Source of the DNA: Cudoniella acicularis
Taxonomy: Eukaryota; Ascomycota; Leotiomycetes; Helotiales; Helotiaceae
Direction: 5' to 3'
Assembly: GCA_013054445.1 (NCBI GenBank)
Contig: JAAMPI010001790.1
Location: 1-10,486 of the forward strand
DNA length: 10,486 nt
Position 1 is the stretch's first letter; the number at the start of each line of letters is the position of its first letter. A program made the position numbers and the translations under genes. Of this stretch, positions 1 to 8,092 are shown one piece after another. The notes beneath the pieces were generated by a model that saw nothing but the letters and a program-made list of their open reading frames with translations, was not told the origin of the DNA and searched no databases.

Positions 1-1
1 G

Positions 2-1068
2 AACGCAACATTTGTCACATTGGCACGAAACTCGGATATCTGGGAGATTGCTAGATCGATTCGCCAAGTCGAGGATAGATTCAACCACAGGTTCAACTAT
101 GACTGGGTCTTCTTGAACGATAAGCCCTTCGATGCAACATTCAAGAAGGTTACTAAGTCATTGGTATCTGGCACAACACATTATGGAGAGATTCCCAAAG
201 AGCACTGGTCATTTCCTGACCACATTGATCAAGAGAAGGCTAAGAAAGTTCGCGAGGACATGGCGCAACGCAAAATCATCTACGGCGATTCCGTCAGTTA
301 TCGCCACATGTGCCGATTCGAATCTGGATTTTTCTTCCAACAACCACTTATGCTGAACTACGAATGGTACTGGCGCGTGGAGCCAAGCATTGAGCTTTTC
401 TGCGACATCAATTACGATACATTCAAATATATGGCCGACAACAAAAAGAAGTACAGCTTCGTTTTGAGCTTGTACGAGTACGTGGAGACTATCCCTACAC
501 TCTGGGAGAGTACCAAGAAGTTTATGAAGAAATACCCGGAGCACATTGTTGAGGGCAATTCTATGGGATTCTTGTCTGATGATGGTGGAGATACCTACAA
601 CCATTGCCACATGGTAAGTTTGACTGCTGGGACATCACGCGCACGTACTAATTTCTCGTAACAGTGGTCTAACTTCGAAATTGGTAACCTCAATTGGCTA
701 CGTTCCCAGGCTTATACAGATTTCTTCAATGTTCTCGACCAGGATGGAGGATTCTTTTACGAACGATGGGGTGATGCGCCAGTTCACTCGATCGCTGCTG
801 GTTTGTTATTGAAGAAAGAAGAAATTCATTTCTTCAATGATATCGCATATTACCACGTTCCTTTCACGCACTGCCCAACTGGAGAGAAAACAAGGTTGGA
901 CTTGAAGTGCCATTGCAATCCTAAGGACAACTTCGATTGGAAGGGATACTCATGTAAGAAATTTTTCAAATTTAAAAGAACAACTTCTAACGCGCAATAG
1001 GCACATCTCGATATTTTGAGATTAATGGCTTAGAGAAGCCCGAGGGATACGAGAATCAACAAGATTAA
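2..1068 (+). CDS. GT15 alpha-1,2-mannosyltransferase (Kre2/Mnt1/Ktr family), 5' partial
   Basis: This encodes a Golgi type II membrane glycosyltransferase that transfers mannose from GDP-mannose in alpha-1,2 linkage onto O- and N-linked glycans. The reading frame is already open at base 2, so the N-terminal anchor and early catalytic domain lie outside the window. Exons are 2-613, 665-953 and 1001-1068 (322 residues seen). Intron 614-664 starts GTAAGT and has a TACTAAT branch site. Intron 954-1000 starts GTAAGA and has a TTCTAAC branch site. The joins restore HCHM-WSNFEI and the cysteine of GYSC. Family hallmarks are [11 protein letters not shown] near residue 35, YWRVEP (residues 123-128), SNFEIG with Glu209, [15 protein letters not shown] (residues 232-246) and the [11 protein letters not shown] block. 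In yeast Kre2/Mnt1 the glutamate of the NFEI block is the proposed nucleophile. The C-terminus, EGYENQQD then TAA, looks natural. Which KRE2/KTR paralogue this is cannot be told here. Confidence 0.95.
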
Positions 1069-2218
1069 AAGCACCACTTAGATGCATTTCAAGAAAGCAC
1101 TGGGGTTTTTTGGTGGGTAGGACGCCTTGAGGATCTCCTTACTCAGCATGGGAAAGCGGCGTTGGCGCGCGTGATAAAAATCTTGCAATAAAGCAGGACT
1201 GTAGATAGGTTCATTGGATTGCAGGCTTCAAAGGGATAGGTAGTACTAAACGTGGCATTTTAACGGCTAGTAATCCTTCTGAGTTTGGGAGGATCTTCTG
1301 AAACTTTGTAAGAGTGGCGAGGAAAGGAGTTGATCCATTTTAATGCAATTGTGTCTCGCTCGAAATGGCAATCTTATCGTTTTCATGCAAGGGGTCGAGC
1401 GACCAATTTTCAGGCTGAATCATTTTGCTTTTTAGAGTTAATTGTTCCTCAAGGTCGTGCATCTACGGTAAATGGAGTGCATCTTCCGCATATTGGTCTC
1501 ATTTGATTGGTGTACTGTAGGAACGCTCGAGGCTGCAGCAAGTACTCATTTTTCTTTCTGCATTCGCAACCTGTCCAATTTGTCGTTTTTATCGTATTAT
1601 GAAGCAGCTGTCTTGAGCCCAAACGTTGGTGCTTCTTTCATGTCTAGCTTGATTTAAATTTCAATAGTTCTAGAGTAAGTGGGCTTGGCAAAGTAAAAGG
1701 AATTAAATCTGTCTCACTAGCTGCCAAGCTCTACAAGTGAGCTCTACTTGTACTGCGTATGCGAAATATGGTTGAATATGAAATCATTTACAAAGAAGGA
1801 GGGGTTGATTGACTGTTTTGGCAGTTGGTCTAGATTGCCACAGAACCAGGTTTGAACAAAGAAGTGCCTGTTCATAAAGGCCTCTGGTGCCTTTTTCAAC
1901 ACTTCCCAATTCCTACACTGGGTCACTCCGAATTGTGCACAGCTACCGCCAATCTCTTCAAATCAAGTAGAGATGGTCGGTATGATCGCGCCTCTTGTGC
2001 TTTGCGATTGCGGTCTCTTTTAGTGACGCTATCCACGAACTTATCTCATAAGGAGCGATTCGCTTTCATTGGGCGCGACAAGACGATTTCCCTCGGCCAT
2101 GGCGCTCCTATTCGACGGTCTACTTGATTCATCGACGAGCAATACAGTTGCCTCCATCTTTAGACCTGCGAAAGAAAGACAGAAAGACAGAAAACAAATA
2201 TCACAAGAGTACCAAGCC
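1069..2218. other. Intergenic region downstream of the mannosyltransferase
   Basis: No supported gene. The first part should contain the 3' UTR of the mannosyltransferase. Short open frames at 1472-1657 (+), 1744-1926 (-), 1852-2127 (+), 2041-2355 (-) and 2069-2272 (+) have low-complexity or incoherent translations, overlap one another and resemble no family I know. A purine-rich, imperfect GAAAGACA run lies at about 2170-2195, just before the repeat array. A small inverted repeat at 1683-1729 is listed separately. Confidence 0.6.
1683..1729. repeat. Short inverted repeat, 8-bp arms
   Basis: GCTTGGCA at 1683-1690 is the exact reverse complement of TGCCAAGC at 1722-1729, with a 31-nt spacer. 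A second small dyad, TACAAGT/ACTTGTA, follows immediately at about 1731-1751. It could be a 3'-end hairpin or chance; nothing nearby decides. Confidence 0.4.
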
Positions 2219-2715
2219 TTGACTCGTGTCCAAAACAGATTCAAGACGACGGCCATCATATGGCTCTCTTGACTCTCTACGTACACGCAGACATCAAGAG
2301 CCTCCATCTCTACAATTAAATCGTGGAGGCGCGGGAGTACTGAGCTCTGACTCATGTCTAGAGTACATTCAAGATGACTGCTATTACATAGCTCTCTTGA
2401 CTCTCTACACTACACGCACACATCATGAGCTCCTCCCTCTCTACAATCCATCGGTTTACTTGATTCTTGACCGAGGATTTCGGAATTCCTACCAAGCTAC
2501 ATCATTAGACATCACGAAGACACATGAGAATATCGAGCCTTGACTCGTGGCTAAAGCGTATTCAAGAAGACTGCGACCATGTCGCTCTCTTAACTTTATT
2601 GCACACGCAGACATCAAGAACCTCGGAGGAGTATTGTCGAGCTCTGACTCGTGTTTAGAGGGGTTTCAAGACGACTGCTATTGCATAGCTCTCTTGACCC
2701 TAGATATCATGAGCC
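2219..2715 (+). repeat. Degenerate repeat array, four copies of a ~90-110 bp unit
   Basis: Four diverged copies lie in the same orientation. They are recognised by a GACTCGTG-like anchor at 2221, 2349, 2542 and 2646, followed by ATTCAAGA(C/T/A)GACTGC, then GCTCTCTTGACTCTCTAC, then ACACGCAGACATCATGAG. Copies 2 and 4 begin with the full GAGCTCTGACTC. Copy 1 is degraded in the middle and copy 4 loses the ACACGCAGACATC part. Anchor spacing is irregular (128, 193, 104 bp), so these are dispersed or separated copies, not a clean tandem satellite. In the frame starting AGC TCT GAC every copy core is free of stops (for example QDDC..IALLTLY), but this does not by itself show coding. Two more copies occur at 3319-3567. 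I do not recognise the family. Confidence 0.85.
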
Positions 2716-2858
2716 ATTAACTCGGTGCAGCGCGGTATAGGTACCGCTAGATAAACGCGCTTCAAGCCTTCCGTATCGGTCTCGTCTCCCACGCGTCGCG
2801 TCCAACATCCGCAAACCAAAATATCAGACGAAACCTATTTCCCTACCGCCGGCTCTCT

Positions 2859-2907
2859 ATTGGCCCCCGGCCCACTCGCTTCCTACACTCACTCACTCAT
2901 ATATAAA
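2859..2907 (+). promoter_or_regulatory. Putative promoter of the ncRNA candidate: inverted CCAAT box and TATA box
   Basis: ATTGG (CCAAT on the other strand) lies at 2859-2863 within a GC-rich stretch. TATATAAA lies at 2900-2907 after a CTCACTCACT run. A TATA box here would place a start near 2930-2937, just before the structured stretch. Both RNA polymerase II and fungal TATA-dependent polymerase III promoters could look like this. Confidence 0.45.
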
Positions 2908-2930
2908 TCAAAATAAGCATTTTTCAATCA

Positions 2931-3216
2931 TAATCAACAGTAGTTAGATTTAAGAGCGTAGACTGGGCACAGTCGCTCGAAACTCCTAATATCTTTCTAG
3001 CAGATCTTTAAAAACACCTCGCTGCTTCCCCAGGGGGCGTTCAACTGCACGGGTTGGCCACCCGTGCGGTTGAGCGCCCAGATGGGATAGAGACCCTCTC
3101 GTTGGGGTTAAAGACCGGGAATTTCTAAGCGCCAGGGTGCTCCCCTGGCGTGGAGTTTTGCTGTTTTGATATAAAAACCACTTTTTACAAAAAATTTTGG
3201 TGTTGAGGTTTTTTTT
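2931..3216 (+). ncRNA. Candidate structured non-coding RNA, unknown class
   Basis: No open frame or protein similarity covers this stretch, yet it is dense in secondary structure. GACTG/CAGTC forms a hairpin with a 4-nt loop (2961-2974). The main stem pairs 3035-3054 with 3060-3079 over 20 bp without a gap, around loop TGGCC. Two of its pairs, T3040 with G3074 and T3046 with G3068, work only as G.U in plus-strand RNA, which supports this transcription direction. GACCC at about 3102-3106 can pair with GGGTT downstream. CGCCAGGG (3130-3137) pairs with CCCTGGCG (3143-3150). AAAACC (3174-3179) can pair with GGTTTT (3207-3212). An AATTTTGG resembling an Sm-binding site lies near 3193-3200, and eight T residues end the stretch at 3209-3216. 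A B-box-like GTTCAACTGC overlaps the main stem. I looked for diagnostic motifs of U1, U2, U4, U5, U6, U3, RNase P, MRP, SRP, 5S and telomerase RNA and found none convincing. Both ends are estimates. Confidence 0.5.
3209..3216 (+). terminator. T8 run, possible RNA polymerase III terminator
   Basis: Eight consecutive T residues follow GAGG at the end of the structured stretch. An earlier T5 (3182-3186) would also be a possible stop, giving a shorter transcript. This is only meaningful if the ncRNA candidate is a polymerase III gene. Confidence 0.35.
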
Positions 3217-3318
3217 ATATCTGTTTGGGGGGCCGAGTTGGGCAATGTAAGCGGGTGACTGGCTCTGTTTGCTGCCAGCGAGTTAGAAAAGTTGAGCCAC
3301 CTGGGAGTGTATCGCTTT

Positions 3319-3567
3319 CGAGCTCTGAATCGTGTCTAGAGAGTATTCAAGAAGACTGCGATCATGTCGCTCTCTTGGCTCTCTACGCTACATGCAGGCA
3401 TTATGAGCTCCTCCCACTTCACGTACCGCGCCTCTGAAAGCGAAGAGCAACCTGGGAGTGTATTGCATTCGAGCTCTGACTCGCGCCTAGAAAATTTTCA
3501 AGACGATTACCATACAAATGCTGTCTTGGCTTTCTATCGTACACGTGAATGTCATGAGCTCCTCCCC
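3319..3567 (+). repeat. Two further copies of the degenerate repeat, with longer shared flank
   Basis: The anchors are GAATCGTG at 3327 and GACTCGCG at 3478. These copies share about 20 extra bases upstream (CCTGGGAGTGTAT then TTCGAGCTCTGA) and extend through CATGAGCTCCTCCC. By hand alignment the copy at 3319 and the copy at 2342 differ at about 17 of 93 bases. Of 12 differing codons in the open frame only one is synonymous, which argues against a conserved protein. The orientation is the same as the left group. The ncRNA candidate lies between the two groups. Confidence 0.85.
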
Positions 3568-4088
3568 TGTCCTCCCGCTTTATCACTTTGCTGTCACTTC
3601 CACATGTTAAGTCTGGCATATTCTCCTTCTTGTGTAAGACAGCAGGCTTATATGGAATCCAGGAGTGGAGGTGACCGAAAAGAGATTTGGCACCAGAAAC
3701 ACCACAGTCGTTCATACCTAGGCATTCTTTCCTGGTTATTTTCAACCCAAGTTTTATCGAAGCCTAAGGTAGAAACGAAGAACTTATTCCAAGAACGCCC
3801 ATAATACACCGAGTAACCCTCACCCAACAAGCGCTCCTTGAGCTATGTAGCAATAGAAATCATTATAAAACAAACACTGCAATATGCATCTGAAACTTGA
3901 ACTGAAGAGCATTCATGAATGTTATTTTAATTCACTCTAACTATCCATTCTATGCTCTATTCATCATGGTATCATTAGTTACGCATGCAATCTATGCTCC
4001 ATCATCATATCCAGTGCCATGCAGAATCACTAAACAGAAAAAACAAGTCTTTTTTTTTTTGGCCTCCACACGATCCAAATCCGAACAT
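3568..4088. other. Intergenic region, 3' side of the MFS gene
   Basis: No supported gene. The open frames here (3364-3804 +, 3648-3830 -, 3915-4220 +) have no recognisable domain, and the last runs antisense over the transporter's final exon. The right part should contain the transporter's 3' UTR, which is transcribed leftward. A ten-T run at about 4051-4060 is A-rich in the transcript sense. Confidence 0.6.
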
Positions 4089-5676
4089 CTAGGAAGAGGG
4101 GCGAGAAAACTCAGCCTCGTCAAACTTGGCAGCCTTATCGCCATCATAGTGAATCTCTTCGACAGCACCGCCAACAGCTTCCTCGTGGAAAGCACTACTG
4201 ACAATATCCTTGACGCGTAGTATGTGACGACCGTGGCGTAACCAGTGGAAGATGACATATCCTAGGACATAGACGAAGCCGACGAGGGAAACGACGTAGG
4301 AGATACGAGTCCCAGCAGAATCAGCGATGGCGCCTTGAATCGGGGGGAAGACGGCGCCGCCAGAGACACCCATGACGAGAATGCCGGCACCGCGGCGAGT
4401 GTGTCGTCCAAGGTTGGCTGTGCCGAGTGCGAAAATGGTGGGACTTTGACAGATTAGCTCTAGGTTTTTCTTCGAAGTAGGGAGCTGGGAGGATAAAACA
4501 TCCTCTTATGATAGGGGTTTGGAAAAAGAAGCAAGGAAATAAGTTACTTACTACATAGGGGCTTCGAAGAAGTAGACCATAATGAGGGTGGCGACTGCGG
4601 GGGTGCCGTGACCAGCGCAGACGTAGGCGTTAAGAGCGATGGCTGCGGCGGCGTATACCATCAACAAGAAGTCGGCTTGGAAGACAGTTGCTAGAGCAGT
4701 GGCAATGAAACGGCCAACAGTGAAGGTAATCAAAGCGTAGGAGAGCATGTTTGATGCTTGAGCGGAGGTGAACGTTGCATTCTCAGTAGCGTAGTTGATG
4801 AAGAATGAAGCGATTGTGACTTGAGCACCAACATAGCAGAATTGAGCAAGGAAGCCGAAGATCATGTTGTATTGCTTATAAAGAGGACCTTGACCGATCT
4901 CGTTTCCGTACTCGTCAATTGGAAGGTCCTCGGTTGGAGTTGAGGAGTTGAGCATCTCTTCGGAGACTTCTGGGAGCTTGGTGACCAAGAAGAGGATCGC
5001 AATGGTAGCAGCGGCGCAAGAAACGGCGAGGTAGACGAATTGGACATTGACCAAGTTGTTCAGATTCTTGCCTGTGAAAAAGAACTTGGAGGCGATCAAC
5101 GGGCCAATGAATGAAGCCACACCGTTCCATGACTGGCAGAATTGAAGTCTGGCAGAGGCGCTGGCTGGGTCGCCAATAACAACTGCATAAGAGTTGGCAG
5201 CAGTCTCGAGGGTAGCAAGACCACATGCAATGGTGAGGGTGCAGGCGCAGAAACCACCGAAGCTGGCAATGCGGTTTTGGTAGGTACTAAAGTGAGCGGT
5301 AGGCCTTTGTCATGTTAGTGGGAGGCGCGTCAAGAGACATTGAAGGGTCGTACCAGAAAAAGATCGCGCCGAGGGAGTACAAAGTAAGACCCATCAAAAT
5401 GGTGACCTTGTATCCCTTTCGCTTCATAACCTCGGCGGCGACAGGAGAGAACATCAGGTAGCCACCGCCGAAATACACAACTTGAAGTCCGGTTGATTGA
5501 AGTTTGGTGATATCGAGCACGGTTTGAAAATGCTTGTTGAGCACATCGAGAAGACCATAACTGAAACCCCAGAGGAAGAACAGAGAGATGACGAGGGATA
5601 GAGGGAAGATGAGGGCCTTTCCTTTGAGAAAGCCAGGCGCCTGCGTCGGCGCGGGGATGGCAGCTCCTCCAGCCAT
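4089..5676 (-). CDS. MFS sugar transporter, FucP/FHS-type (L-fucose permease-like)
   Basis: A predicted plasma-membrane major facilitator with about twelve membrane segments, resembling proton-coupled fucose/glucose/galactose permeases. Exons on the minus strand are 5676-5354, 5304-4552 and 4443-4089, giving 476 residues. Intron 5353-5305 (49 nt, GTACGA donor, CTAAC branch) joins to give IFFW-PTAHFSTYQNR. Intron 4551-4444 (108 nt, GTAAGT donor, CTAAT branch) joins to give EAPMYPTIFALGTANLG. The start has good context (AGAATAATGG). Family motifs are FLWGFSYGLLDVLNKHF in segment 1 with Asp44, CGLATLETAANSYAVVIGDP in segment 4 with Glu141, and MGVSGGAVFPPIQGAIAD late in the protein. Asp44 and Glu141 align by eye with the two acidic residues essential for proton coupling in E. 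coli FucP. A hydrophilic loop (KLPEVSEEML to LYKQY) separates the halves. The cytosolic tail is acidic. The substrate cannot be told from sequence alone. Confidence 0.95.
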
Positions 5677-6615
5677 TATTCTAAGATCCGAAGATATTCG
5701 TGGTGTAAAAGAAGTTTGGTGGATTAAAGACGTGGATGAAGATCACAAGATAATTTGCTTGGCGCGTTCCGAATGAGTGAATGAGGGGAATGATGGAATG
5801 CTGCCGATGATTCAATTGTCGTTCGTTGCTGGGCCTCCTGTCTTTATGTATTTACTTCTCCGAGGCATCTCCAGCCGAGTCCAGTGTCGGTTCTCTATCG
5901 GACTGTAGAGACTGTACGGCCTTGCTTCAGTGGTTCTACAATGCTGCTTCATGGTGTTTACCGTCTACGCTATTTTCATTTTCATTTCCACCTCTACCTC
6001 TACCCACTTTTACCTCCACGGGGTCACGACTGCATTGCATCTTGAACTCAAAGTCTGGCGGGTAGTTGCAGAATCCGGTCTCTGCTGGCCAATTCTCTAG
6101 TAGCCCTACAGCTCGATCCTTGGATAATAATTGGTTAGTTCTACCTCTGGTTGTCCTTCCAAAGCGCTCGTGCTCCGACGAGAATGGCCGACGGTGGAAG
6201 CTGTTACGTCGATCTGCCAGCGGCGTGCAGCTGTCGTGGCCCTGGTGACTATCAGTGTGACCGTAACCTAACCTGTTGAACATTCCCAGAGTAGTACTCG
6301 AGTAAACTCAAGTACATGCTAGTAGATTTGGGTTGCATCTGAAAATGGGGATTTTCCCCCTTCTTTTCCCAACCCAGCCTAGATTCCCAGGGCTATTGTG
6401 GATCTGGAGAAGCCACGGGAAAACCTCAGGTCTATTCTGGAACTCTCAACTGACCGCTCAACACGCGACATTGAATTTTATAATGAGGTTATCCACACAG
6501 GCCTTTCTAGCATTGCGAAAAGAGGTCCAAAGGCAACATTGTGATGGCCAGCGCCGAATATTGATTTCCAGCACTCTTCTAGTTGCGTATTCCACTATGT
6601 ATTTGGAAGAGATGA
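5677..6615. other. Region between the divergent MFS and kinase-like genes
   Basis: The transporter leader and promoter must lie here, reading leftward. A weak TATA-like ACATAAAG is seen on the minus strand near 5845. The palindrome ACTCGAGT lies near 6298. Open frames at 5826-6065 (+), 5936-6283 (-), 6066-6248 (+) and 6333-6620 (+) have no recognisable domain. The right end may contain undetected 5' exons of the kinase-like gene, but I found no glycine-rich loop or VAIK-like lysine in any frame. Confidence 0.5.
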
Positions 6616-6638
6616 TTTAATATATCTGATCGCTTCAG

Positions 6639-7548
6639 AATCTTGTCCTCCCAACCTCTGGTGTTTGTCCAAGACTCCAACTCCAGCTCCACATTGATCG
6701 ACGAGATAGAAGAACCGTCGGACCCGCCGGCTCTTGTATTGAAGTACCTCGACGATGATCTTTTAAATACTTCGGCAGCGCAACGGCTTACTCGCCTCAA
6801 AATCAAATATGTTGCAAGAAAGACTCTAGAAGCTCTAAAAGCTTTGCATGAGGATAATTATGTATATTCAGGTATGATGTTGGCCCAGCTACCTGAAAGC
6901 TCTAATCTAAGTTGAAGCATAGACATCAAACCGGATAACGTCCTAGTCAATTATGGACAAGGGGATATCTGTTTCACTGATATTCAATTAGCCGATTGCA
7001 GAAATACCGTTCGTGTCAATTCTGTCTTCGCGAAGCACCGTGATATTATTGGGGCACCTATATGGCGGAGCCCTGAAGCGCAGCTCCAAATAGGATGGGG
7101 TACTGCAACAGACATTTGGTCCTTCGGCACGATGGTAAGTACATGATTTCGGCTCTGTCGTTCTCTTTTTTTCTCTTTGCATCAGCGCTAATAACTCTCT
7201 GTACATATACAGCTTATAACCTTAATTTGGGGTGGGAATTGGTTCATCTTTAAGTCAGACGTTCTAGCCGACCATGAATCATACGAATTAAAGATTCTCA
7301 TAAAACAACACCAGTTTTTTGGGCTACTCTCATTATCGTATAAAGAGATTGCAGACGATCAGACGTTGGCGATTTTAACCTACGTCATGTATGGCGTACC
7401 ACCAGAGAAGATGAAGCCTTTCGTGCGCGTTACTGAGCGAGAGATCTCGGAGGATAAGGCGTTCGTACTCAAGATTATGAAGCTAGATCCTAAAAACAGA
7501 CCCACGGCGAAAGAACTCCTGGAGGATGAATGGTTCATGCCAGGATAG
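6639..7548 (+). CDS. Fungal protein-kinase-like protein, 5' end unresolved, possible pseudokinase or decayed gene
   Basis: Three exons, 6639-6871, 6923-7134 and 7213-7548, give about 259 residues ending in a natural TAG. Intron 6872-6922 has a GTATGA donor. Intron 7135-7212 has a GTAAGT donor and a CTAAT branch site. The joins give YVYSDIKPDNVLVNYG and DIWSFGTM-LITLIWGG. Recognisable kinase parts are LIDEIEEPSDPPALVLKYL (hinge side), the catalytic loop with Asp, Lys and Asn kept but His replaced (YSD instead of HRD), LADC at 6988-6999 with DFG changed to DCR, GAPIWRSPEA as the activation-segment end, DIWSFG, and the C-lobe end LDPKNRPTAKELLEDEWF. The usual glycine loop and ATP-binding lysine are not visible. 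The frame has no ATG before the hinge region and is closed by TGA at 6613-6615. TTCAG at 6634-6638 is a plausible acceptor and sets the start used here. Whether earlier exons exist or the N-lobe is lost is open. Confidence 0.75.
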
Positions 7549-7876
7549 AGGCTGCGTTTCATGTTATGATAAAGGGAAAGGATTGGTCAAGCAATAGGAA
7601 GCAAGGATGAGGTGAAAAAGCCATATCATTTCCTCTTATAACCGTACGGTTATGAACAGGGCAGTTCTAACCGAATTTTGGTTACGGTATAGCTAGTGAG
7701 GATGGATGTGCTTCGTGATAAGCCAATGATAACCATTTGAACAACTTATGCGAATCTCGCCTACAAGTGTTTTCATTACTAGCTATATCTCTTCCGCGCC
7801 AGAATTATCCTCCATGACAGCAAGAACTTTCTGAGATTGTGATAGGCTTCAAGGGTCTCTTGCGTGTTTTCATAGG
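7549..7876. other. Downstream spacer of the kinase-like gene
   Basis: The likely 3' UTR and spacer. No coding signal. It contains the 16-bp palindrome listed separately and, just after it, a second small dyad (TAACC/GGTTA around 7668-7684) that reuses the AACCG theme. Confidence 0.55.
7638..7653. repeat. Perfect 16-bp palindrome
   Basis: ATAACCGTACGGTTAT reads the same on both strands with no spacer. It lies about 90 bases after the kinase-like stop codon. Perfect spacer-free palindromes are typical of dimeric protein binding sites, but no partner or promoter context is evident. Confidence 0.5.
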
Positions 7877-8092
7877 ATGTCCAGACTCAATTTGCTGTGT
7901 GCCGCGATTGTACAGACCCTTCAACCCCTTTTATACTCGCTTATCATTGGCGCCTGTTTCGCAATCCTGTACTGGACATACTTCGTCAGCTTGAGTGATC
8001 TATTCCTCCTTCATCCAAACATAGTGATGATATGGCTCGTTGCCTATTCCATTGCTTCCTACGCGAGACCTCCGTTCATTTCAATGAGTTAG
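7877..8092 (+). CDS. Possible small hydrophobic protein (weak)
   Basis: A 71-codon ATG-to-TAG frame in one piece. Its translation is strongly hydrophobic, with two possible membrane segments (about residues 6-36, TLQPLLYSLIIGACFAILYW core, and 42-60, LFLLHPNIVMIWLVAYSIA). I recognise no family. The composition is pyrimidine-rich, which alone tends to yield hydrophobic frames, and no intron or promoter signal helps. It could be a membrane microprotein, a remnant of a larger membrane protein, or chance. Confidence 0.2.
   Translation: MSRLNLLCAAIVQTLQPLLYSLIIGACFAILYWTYFVSLSDLFLLHPNIVMIWLVAYSIASYARPPFISMS

Noticed and set aside
209..610. 133-codon minus-strand open frame
   Set aside because: It lies entirely antisense to the well-supported mannosyltransferase exon and is a shadow of that gene.
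3030..3150. Bacterial-type intrinsic terminators or a milRNA precursor
   Set aside because: The genome is fungal, and the main stem is only 20 bp with a 5-nt loop, shorter than usual for a Dicer-processed precursor.
2931..3216. Assignment to U4, U5, U3, RNase P/MRP or SRP RNA
   Set aside because: An Sm-like AATTTTGG and a T-run are present, but the diagnostic core motifs of each class were not found, so no name is given.
2219..3567. CRISPR-like array of spaced repeats
   Set aside because: The units are long, diverged and irregularly spaced, and the window is clearly eukaryotic.
2226..3804. Open frames of 105, 70 and 146 codons through the repeat region as protein genes
   Set aside because: They run in and out of repeat copies, have no recognisable domain, and the differences between copies are mostly amino-acid changing; kept only as repeat evidence.
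5287..5350. Unspliced C-terminal extension of the transporter's first exon, and an alternative acceptor at TTTAG nearer the second exon
   Set aside because: Splicing 5305-5353 restores the family block FFWPTAHF and has a CTAAC branch site; the later acceptor would drop conserved residues.
5936..6283. 115-codon minus-strand frame between the transporter and the kinase-like gene
   Set aside because: The translation has no family resemblance and low-complexity stretches; there is no splice or promoter support.
6333..6620. 95-codon plus-strand frame as the first exon of the kinase-like gene
   Set aside because: A donor near 6586 could join it in frame to the acceptor at 6638, but the donor is weak and the translation shows no glycine loop or ATP-binding lysine.
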